Assembly (NCBI GenBank): GCA_934659415.1
Contig: CAKUHW010000045.1
Location: forward strand, 1 to 7,787
Direction: 5' to 3'
DNA: 7,787 nucleotides
DNA from: an uncultured Oscillospiraceae bacterium
GTDB taxonomy: Bacteria; Bacillota; Clostridia; Oscillospirales; Oscillospiraceae
The position numbers and the translations under genes were made by a program. Each line of letters starts with the position of its first letter. Within the stretch, counting starts at the first letter, position 1. The notes beneath the pieces are model-generated. The model worked only from the letters and a program-made list of their open reading frames with translations. It was not told the DNA's origin and did no database searches. Positions 1 through 6,762 of the stretch are shown piece by piece.

Positions 1-670
1 CCAGCTTGATGCCCGCCACCAGCAGCACCGACGCCGCCGTGACGATGATAAGGATCATGGCGGACATGTGGGGCTGCTTGTAGAGCAGGAAGAGCACCAC
101 CAGAAGAATCGCGCCGTAGGGGATGAGCTCCAGAAAGCCGATGCGGTCCAGAAAGGCGCAGATGCGGCCGGACAGCCTGCGCCGGTCCCACTTCTTCGGG
201 GTCTTCAGCTGATCCTTCCGCTTGGACAGCCGGGCGGAAAAGAACATGACGATGGCGATCTTGGCAAATTCCGAGGGCTGGAAGCGGATGCCCAGTTTCA
301 CCCACCGGCGGGCGCCACCGCCGCTGCGGCCCAGGGGCGTAAACACCAGCAGCAGCAGGATCACGGAGCCGATGAGAGCGGGCACGGAGAGCAGCCGCCA
401 GCGCTGGTAGTCGAATTTGGACACGGCCAGCATCACCCCCACGCCCAGCACGGCGTAGAACAGCTGGCGCTTGAAGTAGTAGTAGGGGTCGCCGCCGGTG
501 TTCACGCTGGCATCCAGATTGTAGTAGGCCGAGGCGTAGGACGCGGAGAGCAGCATGATGAGGCCCACCGCCGTCAGCAGCAGCACCAGGGCCAGGAAGG
601 GCAGGTCCATGGGGCCGCGGGCCAGCTGCTGTTCGATGGTAAGGTCGCGCTTGGCGCGGCGCCTGAGCAT
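1..670 (-). CDS. ftsW: FtsW/SpoVE-type septal peptidoglycan polymerase, N-terminal part (3' end beyond window)
   Basis: SEDS-family glycosyltransferase that polymerises lipid II into glycan strands at the septum, working with the transpeptidase encoded upstream in this operon. The 223 residues seen start with a basic cytoplasmic tail, then hydrophobic segments at about 23-45, 69-84, 95-111, 134-146, 183-197 and 203-221. The family signature GARRWVKLG (119-127) is followed by QPSEFAKIA (131-139). A long basic cytoplasmic stretch (about 147-178) follows. The usual QPD-x-G motif reads QPHMS here (199-203). The catalytic aspartate of the family lies further on and is outside the window. Two ATGs are possible (676 and 670). 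The one at 670 sits 7 bases after GGGAGG, while the one at 676 is only 1 base away, so 670 is chosen. It begins 42 bases after the mraY stop, with no murD between. RodA is a paralogue, but the dcw context points to FtsW/SpoVE. Confidence 0.95.
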   Translation of the reverse strand, partial: MLRRRAKRDLTIEQQLARGPMDLPFLALVLLLTAVGLIMLLSASYASAYYNLDASVNTGGDPYYYFKRQLFYAVLGVGVMLAVSKFDYQRWRLLSVPALIGSVILLLLVFTPLGRSGGGARRWVKLGIRFQPSEFAKIAIVMFFSARLSKRKDQLKTPKKWDRRRLSGRICAFLDRIGFLELIPYGAILLVVLFLLYKQPHMSAMILIIVTAASVLLVAGIKL

Positions 671-677
671 ACCCATT

Positions 678-683
678 CCTCCC
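678..683 (-). promoter_or_regulatory. ribosome binding site of ftsW (decides start)
   Basis: GGGAGG on the minus strand. It lies 7 bases before the ATG at 670 and 1 base before the in-frame ATG at 676, so translation most likely starts at 670. Confidence 0.7.
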
Positions 684-712
684 TTCCGGGTGATTTTGAC
701 GGCGTAAGCCTC

Positions 713-1699
713 TCAGATCGCCTGCCGGTACATGCATCCCGCAAAGGCCAGGATGCAGAAGGCCACGGTGATGGCGGTGAAGGTGAGGACGATGCGCACC
801 TCGCTCCAGCCGCCCAGCTCCAGGTGATGGTGCAGCGGGGCCATGCGGAACACCCGCTTGCCGTGGCTCAGCTTGAAGTAGCCCACCTGGATGATGTCGC
901 TGAGGGTCTCGATGATGTAGATGATGCCCACGGGGATAAGCACAAGGGGGGCATCCATGGCAAAGGCCAGACCGCACACCGCCCCGCCCAGGAAGAGTGA
1001 GCCAGTGTCCCCCATGAACACCTTGGCTGGGTAGAAATTGTAGACCAGAAAGCCCAGCAGTCCACCGGCCAGCGCGCCGGCAAAAATGCCCGCAGGCCCC
1101 TTATCCCACCAGGCGGAGAGGACCATAAAGAACACGGCCACCGGCAGGGTCACGCTGCCCGCCAGGCCGTCCAGGCCGTCGGTGAGATTCACCGCGTTGA
1201 CGCACCCTACGATGACGAAGGCGGCAAAGACCAGGTAGACCAGCCACGGCAGCTTCCAGTAGGTGTTCAGGAAAGGAATATACAGGTTGGGAGACAGATG
1301 CCCGGTAAAGCGCAGCAACGCCAGAAAGGCCACCGCCGCCGCCAGCTGCAGCAGGAACTTCCACCCGGCGGTGAGTCCCGTGTTGTCGTGCTTTTTCACC
1401 TTGGCGTAATCATCGATAAAACCGATGAAGCCATACACCAGCGCAAAGATCAGGATAAACAGGGCGGTGAGATTGCCCGCGCGGAGATCCCGCCAGCCGA
1501 GAATGAGCACCGCCGCGAGGATCCCCGCCATGAACATGATGCCCCCCATGGTGGGCGTGCCCTCTTTTCCCTTGTGCCAGTTGGGACCGATCTCCTTGAT
1601 GGACTGTCCCGCCTTCAGCGCCCGCAGGGCGGGAATGAGAAACTTCCCCACCACCGCCGTCACCGCAAAGGCGACCAGCGCAGCCAATACCATACGCAT
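713..1699 (-). CDS. mraY: Phospho-N-acetylmuramoyl-pentapeptide transferase (MraY)
   Basis: Integral membrane enzyme that transfers phospho-MurNAc-pentapeptide from UDP to undecaprenyl phosphate, giving lipid I on the cytoplasmic face. The 328 residues are a usual length and form about ten hydrophobic segments. Family motifs are intact: TMGGIMF (50-56), the DDYAKV acidic pair (D96, D97), NAVNLTDGLDGLAGS (168-182), FMGDTGS with the Mg-binding Asp (D231), and the PLHHHLELGGWSE loop (288-300, His 290-292). All parts needed for activity appear present. The reading frame stays open upstream to 1774, but the ATG at 1699 has GGAGG 9 bases upstream and gives the usual MraY N-terminus, a membrane helix followed by the LKAGQSIKE stretch. 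The gene follows a degenerate Mur-ligase-like gene after 71 bases and precedes ftsW. Confidence 0.97.
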   Translation of the reverse strand: MRMVLAALVAFAVTAVVGKFLIPALRALKAGQSIKEIGPNWHKGKEGTPTMGGIMFMAGILAAVLILGWRDLRAGNLTALFILIFALVYGFIGFIDDYAKVKKHDNTGLTAGWKFLLQLAAAVAFLALLRFTGHLSPNLYIPFLNTYWKLPWLVYLVFAAFVIVGCVNAVNLTDGLDGLAGSVTLPVAVFFMVLSAWWDKGPAGIFAGALAGGLLGFLVYNFYPAKVFMGDTGSLFLGGAVCGLAFAMDAPLVLIPVGIIYIIETLSDIIQVGYFKLSHGKRVFRMAPLHHHLELGGWSEVRIVLTFTAITVAFCILAFAGCMYRQAI

Positions 1700-1707
1700 A
1701 TCCAATG

Positions 1708-1713
1708 ACCTCC
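1708..1713 (-). promoter_or_regulatory. ribosome binding site of mraY (decides start)
   Basis: GGAGGT on the minus strand, with its GGAGG core 9 bases before the ATG at 1699. It supports that start over the upstream TTG (1774) and ATG (1771), which overlap the previous gene's stop and lack a comparable site. Confidence 0.65.
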
Positions 1714-1740
1714 GTAACTCTCTTTTGTTCAGCAAACCGC

Positions 1741-1759
1741 TCCGGGATCGATCCCCGGA
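1741..1759 (-). other. small hairpin in the leader of mraY
   Basis: Arms tccggg (1741-1746) and cccgga (1754-1759) enclose a 7-base loop. The sequence around the loop also contains the palindrome GGATCGATCC. There is no T run after the hairpin on the transcribed strand, so it is not an intrinsic terminator. It could be an mRNA structure, or simply chance in GC-rich DNA. Confidence 0.3.
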
Positions 1760-1770
1760 AGCCTCGATCA

Positions 1771-2307
1771 TCAATTGTCCATTGCCCTTCCCAGCTTCTC
1801 CGCCGCCCGGTCCAGGGGCACCCCCAGGGCCAGGGCTCCCGCCAGGGCCGCCAGATAGTCATACAGCCGGGGCTGCCCTCCGGCGGGGACGCTCACCCGC
1901 AGCAGATCGTCCCCGGTGAGGGCGGCAAACTCCAGCCTGCCCGCGCGCAGGCGCACGTTCTGGGCAGAGAGATCCGCCTGGGGCCGTCCATCGGAATAGG
2001 CATACACCGCTCCGCCCGCGGCGGCCAGACGGCGGCCCTCCCCGTCGTCCAGACTCACCACCGTGACGCCGCAGCGCCCGGCCAGCGCCCACCGGGCGGC
2101 CGCACAGGGAGAGAGCAGCCCCTCCTGCCGGTCGAAGTTTTCCACCACCAGCGCGCGGTAGTACCGCTCCGGCCCCGCCATGACCGCGCGGCAGGGGGCG
2201 AGCTCGATCACCGGGGCGTCTATCATACCGCGCAGCAGCCGCGCCGTCAAGGTGCCGCCCCGGCCCAGGACCGCCACCGGCGGCCGTTCAGTTCGTTCCA
2301 TAGGCAT
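1771..2307 (-). CDS. Degenerate, truncated Mur-ligase-like protein in the murE/murF position
   Basis: A 178-residue protein of unknown function that resembles the central domain of MurE/MurF/MurD ligases. In order: a P-loop-like stretch VAVLGRGGTLTARLL (11-25), where the family has GTNGKTTT, so the catalytic lysine is replaced; VIELAPC (33-39), like the MEVSS/LELSS strand; ENFDRQEG (56-63), like N-x-DHLDxHG but without the His; AAARWAL (69-75), where MurE has AAK-x-L with the carbamylated Lys, here Arg; SLDD (85-88), like NADD; ADLSAQNV (111-118), like MurE ADLRAxNI; and LYDYLAALAGALALGVP (148-164), like the NVYNALAA-ALALG helix. About 50 residues after the P-loop and the whole C-terminal domain are missing. 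The start at 2307 overlaps the end of the spoVD gene by 20 bases without a clear ribosome site, suggesting coupled translation; ATG 2301 is an alternative. The intact frame and cluster-like base use argue for a retained pseudoenzyme, though a decaying relic is possible. The Mur-ligase link comes from reading motifs by eye. Confidence 0.72.
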   Translation of the reverse strand: MPMERTERPPVAVLGRGGTLTARLLRGMIDAPVIELAPCRAVMAGPERYYRALVVENFDRQEGLLSPCAAARWALAGRCGVTVVSLDDGEGRRLAAAGGAVYAYSDGRPQADLSAQNVRLRAGRLEFAALTGDDLLRVSVPAGGQPRLYDYLAALAGALALGVPLDRAAEKLGRAMDN

Positions 2308-4693
2308 AGTCGATCACGCTGCTGGCAAAGCGCACGCTCACCACCGTGCCGGGGGCCGCCGCCGTGCCCGGCTCGATGCCCTGACTGTCCGCAAAGACGT
2401 CCGAGGCGGTGAAGTCCGCCAGGCCCTCCGCCCGGAGGAACAGGCCGAGGCTCTCCAGCTTTTCCTTCGCCTTGGCCGGGGTGAGCCCGGAGAGGTCGGG
2501 CACCTCCACCTGCTCTGCCGGCGGCTCCTCTCCCAGATACAATATCACATTGGAGCTGCCCGGGATGACCGCGCCGGCCGCAGGCACCTGGGCGGTGACG
2601 GTGTTGCCCGTGCCCACCGTGCGGCAGCGGATGCCCTTGTTGGTGAGCAGGCCCTTGGCCACCGTGAGCTCATAGCCGGTGACCCGGGGCATGGTCACAT
2701 CCGCGGAGGCCAGCTCCTCCGCGCTGTACTGCCGCTCCACACCCAGATAGTCCAGGGCGCTGGCGATGAGCTTGCCCGCCATGGGGGCAGTGATGTTGCC
2801 GCCGCTGATGTAGGTGCCGGACGCCGTATAGTTGGAGCCGGGGGCGGAGCGCTTGGGGGAATCGTAGGCCAGCAGCACCAGCACCTGGGGATCGTCCACG
2901 GGCGCAAAGCCCATGAAGGAGCAGATCACGTCGCCGCTGGTCTCGTCCCGCTTTTCCGAGGTGCCGGTCTTGCCGCCGATGCGGTAGCCGGACATGTAGG
3001 CGTTGCGCCCGGAGTATTTGCTGACCACCTGCTCCAGAATATCGCGGATGGCGGCGGAGGTGGACGCGCTGATGACCTGCCGGACCTCCTCCACCTCGTG
3101 GTAGTAGACGGTATTGCCCGCGGCGTCCCGCTCGGCCTGGACCAGGTAGGGGGTGACCAGATGCCCGCCGTTGATCACGCTGGCAAAGGCCCGGATCATC
3201 TGAATGGGGGTCACCTTAAAGGTCTGGCCGAAGGAGCCTACCGCCAGAGAGGCCGCGCCGTAGGGGCCCTTGAACTCGCTCTCGGACCAGAACACGCTGG
3301 TGCCCTCCCCCAGAAGGTCGATGCCCGTGCGGTCGAACAGGCCGAAGTCGTCCAGATACTCCCAGAAGGTCTCCGCCCCGATCTGCTCGGCGATCTTCAT
3401 CAGAGCCACGTTGCAGGAGTTTCCCACCGCCTCGGTGAGGGTCTGGTCGCCGTGCCCGGTGCGCTTATGGCAGTGGACGGTATAACCCCCCACCTGATGG
3501 GAGCCGCCGCAGTAGTAGTGGTCGTTCAGGGAGATGAGCCCCTCCTCCAGGGCCATGGCCACCGTGAGGGGCTTGAAGGTGGAGCCGGGCTCGTAGGTAT
3601 CGGACAGGGCCTTGTTGCGCCACTGCTGGTTCAGCGCGTCGGTGTACGCCTTGGCGTAAGCGTCGCTGTCCTCGCCGCTCTCCCGCTCCACCTGCTCCAG
3701 ACCGTCCAGCAGCAGGCTGCTCACCACGGTGGCGTACTGATTGGGGTCAAAATCCGGGGTGCTGGCCATGGCGTACACGGCCCCCGTCTGGGGGTCCATC
3801 ACGATGCAGAAGCCGCCCTTCTGGACGTCGTAGGTCTCAATACCCTCTGCAAGGATCTGCTGGGCCAGGGACTGGATAGAGGCGTTCAGCGTCAGCTCCA
3901 GGTCGTACCCCTCCCGGCCCTCAAAATAGGCGCTGTAGCCGCCGAGCATCTCCGTGCCATAGGCGTTCTTGGACGTGACCACCCGGCCGCTCTCCCCGGA
4001 GAGATCGTCCTGATACAGGGCCTCCAGCCCCTGGGCGCCCACCTTCACGCTGCCGCTGGTCTCGCTGTAGGCCATGAAGCCCAGCACATGGGAGCCCACG
4101 GAGGAATAGGGATAGTAGCGCTTGCTGGCCGGGGTGAGGTAGAGCATGGAGCTGAGGCGGTTGTCCGAGATAAATTCCCGCAGGGCGTCGGCATCGGCGT
4201 CCTCCAGCTCGTAGGCGAGGATCTCATAGGCCGAGCCGGTGCGCTCCAGACGCTTCCAGAGCTGCTCCTCCCCCAGCCCCAGCAGCTCCGACAGGCCGTT
4301 CACGATGAGCGTCTGCTTCTCCCGCAGGGCGGCGTCGTAGGCGGCCTGATCCAGCTGGCCGTTGACGGTGTACTTTGTCTCCCGGATGGAGGCCTTCACG
4401 TCCCGGGGAGAGAGGATCAGCTGATAGACCGTGGCGGACATGGCCAGGGTATTCCCGCTGCTGTCATAGATCGTGCCGCGGCCGGAGTTCACCGCCACGT
4501 CTCTGGTCTGCTGGTTGGCCGCCCGCTCCTCCCAGTAGTCGTGCTGGGAGATCTGCAGCTTCCACAGCTGGCGGACGAGGGGGAGGAAGCACACCACGCC
4601 CAGAAGCGCCATCAGCACCAGGGTGCGCCAGAACATGCTCCGGTTATCCCGTCCCAGCGCGGAACGGCGCTTTTTCCGTTCAGGTGCCGCCAT
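2288..4693 (-). CDS. spoVD: SpoVD/FtsI-type division transpeptidase (class B PBP) with two PASTA domains
   Basis: Membrane-anchored class B penicillin-binding protein that crosslinks septal peptidoglycan, partner of FtsW. The 801 residues comprise a basic cytoplasmic tail, one membrane helix (about 21-40), a dimerisation/pedestal domain (about 60-245), a transpeptidase domain (about 290-645) and two PASTA repeats (about 664-722 and 727-790). The active-site motifs are complete: STFK with nucleophile Ser371 and Lys374, SCN (426-428) and KTGT (575-578). PASTA domains are typical of SpoVD and Gram-positive division PBPs, not of proteobacterial FtsI. The frame extends upstream to 4744, but AGGAGG 6 bases before the ATG at 4693 fixes that start. 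The 3' end overlaps the next gene by 20 bases. No second division PBP gene is seen beside it, so it may serve vegetative division, sporulation or both; the sequence alone cannot tell. Confidence 0.96.
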   Translation of the reverse strand: MAAPERKKRRSALGRDNRSMFWRTLVLMALLGVVCFLPLVRQLWKLQISQHDYWEERAANQQTRDVAVNSGRGTIYDSSGNTLAMSATVYQLILSPRDVKASIRETKYTVNGQLDQAAYDAALREKQTLIVNGLSELLGLGEEQLWKRLERTGSAYEILAYELEDADADALREFISDNRLSSMLYLTPASKRYYPYSSVGSHVLGFMAYSETSGSVKVGAQGLEALYQDDLSGESGRVVTSKNAYGTEMLGGYSAYFEGREGYDLELTLNASIQSLAQQILAEGIETYDVQKGGFCIVMDPQTGAVYAMASTPDFDPNQYATVVSSLLLDGLEQVERESGEDSDAYAKAYTDALNQQWRNKALSDTYEPGSTFKPLTVAMALEEGLISLNDHYYCGGSHQVGGYTVHCHKRTGHGDQTLTEAVGNSCNVALMKIAEQIGAETFWEYLDDFGLFDRTGIDLLGEGTSVFWSESEFKGPYGAASLAVGSFGQTFKVTPIQMIRAFASVINGGHLVTPYLVQAERDAAGNTVYYHEVEEVRQVISASTSAAIRDILEQVVSKYSGRNAYMSGYRIGGKTGTSEKRDETSGDVICSFMGFAPVDDPQVLVLLAYDSPKRSAPGSNYTASGTYISGGNITAPMAGKLIASALDYLGVERQYSAEELASADVTMPRVTGYELTVAKGLLTNKGIRCRTVGTGNTVTAQVPAAGAVIPGSSNVILYLGEEPPAEQVEVPDLSGLTPAKAKEKLESLGLFLRAEGLADFTASDVFADSQGIEPGTAAAPGTVVSVRFASSVIDYAYGTN

Positions 4694-4699
4694 GCTCCT

Positions 4700-4705
4700 C
4701 CTCCT
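4700..4705 (-). promoter_or_regulatory. ribosome binding site of spoVD/ftsI (decides start)
   Basis: AGGAGG on the minus strand, within a GGAAGGAGGAGGAG purine run, 6 bases before the ATG at 4693. The upstream in-frame start at 4744 has only GACCGG-type sequence before it and lies inside the loop of a hairpin. Confidence 0.75.
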
Positions 4706-4731
4706 TCCGCTCAGCCCAAAATACGGAGAAA

Positions 4732-4762
4732 AGGCGTAAGACATACCCGGTCTCTTACGCCT
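4732..4762 (-). terminator. hairpin with short T run between ftsL and spoVD (possible attenuator)
   Basis: Perfect 10-base arms, AGGCGTAAGA and TCTTACGCCT, around an 11-base loop. On the transcribed strand the hairpin is followed by TTTTCTCC (four T counting the last base of the stem). It lies in the 111-base gap after the ftsL-like gene, 38 bases before the spoVD start. The T run is short and the stem only moderately GC-rich, so partial termination, mRNA processing or 3'-end protection fits better than a full stop, since downstream genes must be transcribed. Confidence 0.5.
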
Positions 4763-4804
4763 CTCTTCTTATTCGCTCTCACTTATATGCCGCCCGCGGC
4801 CGAC

Positions 4805-5377
4805 CTATGTCAGCAGTCCGGCCAGCATCTGCTCCGCCCGGTGCAGCAGCCCGGACAGGCCGCCCTCGGCGCGCTCGTAATAGGTGACGCTGTCGCCCTC
4901 CGACAGGTCCAGATACACCGTATTCTCCGCACCGGCCTTCACCATGGTGCCGTCCGCGGTGAGCTGCGCCTCGATGGCGGACAGATCATATGCCAGCTCA
5001 TAGCGGGCCTGAAGGGCCTTCTCCTCGCTGCGCAGCTGGGAGAGGGTCGCCTTGAGGTCCACAGTCTCGTCGTTGACCACCGCCAGCCGGGCGCTGGTCA
5101 TCACCACCAGCAGCGCCACCAGCGCCACCGCCGCAAAGCCAAGGATGGCAAAGGGCGACACGGCGCTCTGGGGGCGCACGGCGACGCTGGGGCGCGCCGC
5201 CACCCGGGTGCGGGGCTGGACCCTGGGCCGGCCGGCGGGCCGGGGCTGCGCGGCGGCGCGCAGCCGCTCCGTCTCGCGGACACGGCGGACAGGCGCGGCG
5301 GAGCCGCGCTCGTACTCAGGCTGGTAGGCCGAGCTTCCGTAGGTCTCATATCGTCTTGTCCTGCGCTGTGCAGCCAT
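4805..5377 (-). CDS. ftsL: FtsL-like divisome protein (bitopic, coiled coil)
   Basis: Small single-pass membrane protein of 190 residues whose place between rsmH and the division PBP is that of ftsL. It has a long basic cytoplasmic tail rich in Arg and Pro (1-72), a membrane helix at about 73-95, and an outside segment (about 100-140) with heptad-like Leu/Ala and charged residues, predicted as a coiled coil. A C-terminal extension of about 50 residues ends in an amphipathic-looking stretch (GGLSGLLHRAEQMLAGLLT). In the family, FtsL pairs with DivIC/FtsB and helps recruit and activate the FtsW-FtsI synthase. FtsL proteins share little sequence, so the call rests on topology and position. The start at 5377 has GAGGAG 7 bases upstream. 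It follows rsmH after 23 bases. Confidence 0.85.
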   Translation of the reverse strand: MAAQRRTRRYETYGSSAYQPEYERGSAAPVRRVRETERLRAAAQPRPAGRPRVQPRTRVAARPSVAVRPQSAVSPFAILGFAAVALVALLVVMTSARLAVVNDETVDLKATLSQLRSEEKALQARYELAYDLSAIEAQLTADGTMVKAGAENTVYLDLSEGDSVTYYERAEGGLSGLLHRAEQMLAGLLT

Positions 5378-5400
5378 AGGGTGACTCCTCTTTTCCGATA

Positions 5401-6333
5401 TTACAGCTTCTCAGCCACGCGCAGCTTCGCGCTGCGCGCCCTGGGGTTTTCCTCCAGCTCTTCCTCCCCGGCGACGATGGGACGCCTGCCCACCAGCTTC
5501 ACCCGGGGCTTTTTGCCGCACACGCACACCGGAAAATCCGGCGGGCAGGTGCAGCCCCTGGCCCACTCGGCGTAGGCCGTCTTCACCAGCCTGTCCTCCA
5601 GAGAGTGAAAGGCGATGACGCAGATACGCCCGCCCGGGTTCAGACAGTCCGGCGCGGCGGCCAGCATCCGCTCCACCTCGCCCAGCTCGTCGTTCACCGC
5701 GATGCGGATGGCCTGAAAGGACCGCTTGGCCGGGTGCTGCTTCTCCCTGCGGGCCTTGGCGGGCATGGCCGCGGCGATGAGCTGCGCCAGCTCAAGGGTG
5801 GTCTCCACCGGCCTGACGGCCCGGGCACGGACAATGGCCGCGGCGATGGGTCCGGCATACCGCTCCTCGCCGTACTGCCAGAGGATCCGCTTCAGCTCCT
5901 CCTGGCTCCAGCCGTTCACCACCTCCCGGGCGGTGAGGGGGGCGGAGCGGTCCATGCGCATATCCAGCGGGGCGTCCTGCAGGTAGGAAAAGCCCCGGGC
6001 GGCGTCGTCCAGCTGGGGGGAGGACACCCCCAGGTCGAACAGCATCCCGTCTACCCCGGCGGTTCCCTGCTCCGCCAGGATGGCGGCCAGGTCCCCGAAG
6101 TTGCCCTTCACCAGGGTCACCCGGTCCATCAGGCCCTCCAGCCGGGCCGGCGCGGCGGCCAGGGCGGCGTCGTCCCGGTCGATGCAGATCAGTCTTCCCC
6201 CGGTCAGCCGCCGGGCGATCTCCCGGGAGTGACCGGCCCGGCCCAGGGTGCCGTCCACATAGACGCCCTCCGGCCGGATGTTCAGCCCCTCCAGGCACTC
6301 GTGCAGCAGCACGGGCTTGTGTGTGTATTCCAT
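5401..6333 (-). CDS. rsmH: 16S rRNA (cytosine(1402)-N4)-methyltransferase RsmH (MraW)
   Basis: S-adenosylmethionine-dependent enzyme that methylates N4 of C1402 in the decoding centre of 16S rRNA. The 310 residues match the usual length. Visible motifs are HKPVLLHECLEGL (5-17); the SAM-binding YVDGTLGRAGHS (25-36) and ICIDRDDAAL (49-58); GNFGDL (77-82); MLFDLGVSSPQLD (97-109); RGFSY (113-117); DMRMD (124-128); PAKRSFQAIRIAVNDEL (201-217); and FHSLEDRLVK (242-251). A Cys-rich loop (CTCPPDFPVCVCGKKP, 261-276) is common in Firmicute forms. The start lies 3 bases after the mraZ stop. The only ribosome-site-like sequence, GGGGA, is inside the last codons of mraZ, so the two are probably translationally coupled. 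Confidence 0.97.
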   Translation of the reverse strand: MEYTHKPVLLHECLEGLNIRPEGVYVDGTLGRAGHSREIARRLTGGRLICIDRDDAALAAAPARLEGLMDRVTLVKGNFGDLAAILAEQGTAGVDGMLFDLGVSSPQLDDAARGFSYLQDAPLDMRMDRSAPLTAREVVNGWSQEELKRILWQYGEERYAGPIAAAIVRARAVRPVETTLELAQLIAAAMPAKARREKQHPAKRSFQAIRIAVNDELGEVERMLAAAPDCLNPGGRICVIAFHSLEDRLVKTAYAEWARGCTCPPDFPVCVCGKKPRVKLVGRRPIVAGEEELEENPRARSAKLRVAEKL

Positions 6334-6336
6334 GGC

Positions 6337-6753
6337 TCAGATCCCCAGGGTCTCCAGCAGGTTGGAGATGGTCTCCGGGTTCAGCTGCTGGCGGGTCTTG
6401 GCCTTCCAGTTGTCGGCGCTCCAGATCTGCGCCCGGTCATTGTTGCCGGTAATGACCACATCTTTCTCGATCCTGGCGTAGTCCCGCAGGTAGGCGGGCA
6501 CCTGAAAGCGCCACTGCTTGTCCGGCTCGCACAGCTGGGCGGAGGCAAAAAAGACATCCATGGCCGCCGCCTGGGCGGTGGTCAGACCGGCCACCCGCTC
6601 CTGCAGCTTTTTCCAGGTCTCCATGGGGTAGAGCGTCAGATTTTCCTTTACGCCCACCGCCAGGTAAAAGGCGGTCCCCAGCTTGTCCCGCAGGCGGGAG
6701 GGCACGATGAGCCGGCCGGCGCTGTCCAGACTGTGTTCGTAGGTGCCGGTCAT
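6337..6753 (-). CDS. mraZ: Transcriptional regulator MraZ
   Basis: First gene of the operon. MraZ is an AbrB-like, DNA-binding, ring-forming protein known in other bacteria to bind repeats in front of its own gene and control the dcw cluster. The 138 residues hold two MraZ repeats. The first DxxxR motif is DSAGR within DSAGRLIVPSRLR (10-22). The second is DKQWR within DKQWRFQVPAYLRDYARI (78-95), where the more usual Gly before Arg is Trp. The strand V-V-I-T-G-N-N-D-R (99-107) is the usual VxGxxxR-like end of the second repeat. The frame is open upstream to 6918, but the ATG at 6753 has GGAGGG 7 bases before it and starts the protein at the standard MraZ N-terminus. Confidence 0.96.
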   Translation of the reverse strand: MTGTYEHSLDSAGRLIVPSRLRDKLGTAFYLAVGVKENLTLYPMETWKKLQERVAGLTTAQAAAMDVFFASAQLCEPDKQWRFQVPAYLRDYARIEKDVVITGNNDRAQIWSADNWKAKTRQQLNPETISNLLETLGI

Positions 6754-6762
6754 GCTCGTTCC

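Noticed and set aside
68..1000. Open frame of 310 codons on the plus strand opposite ftsW and mraY
   Set aside because: Product is low-complexity Gln/His/Gly/Ala sequence antisense to strongly conserved membrane proteins.
1700..1774. Longer MraY starting at TTG 1774 or ATG 1771, overlapping the previous gene's stop
   Set aside because: The ATGA-like overlap is tempting for translational coupling, but the extra residues are polar and unlike MraY N-termini, and the ATG at 1699 has a good GGAGG site.
2180..5575. A very long open frame (1131 codons) on the plus strand, antisense to rsmH, ftsL, spoVD and the small gene
   Set aside because: It is antisense to well-recognised genes, its product is rich in low-complexity His/Gly/Ala/Leu sequence with no domain, and GC-rich third positions of the true genes remove stops from this opposing frame. 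It has no convincing ribosome site.
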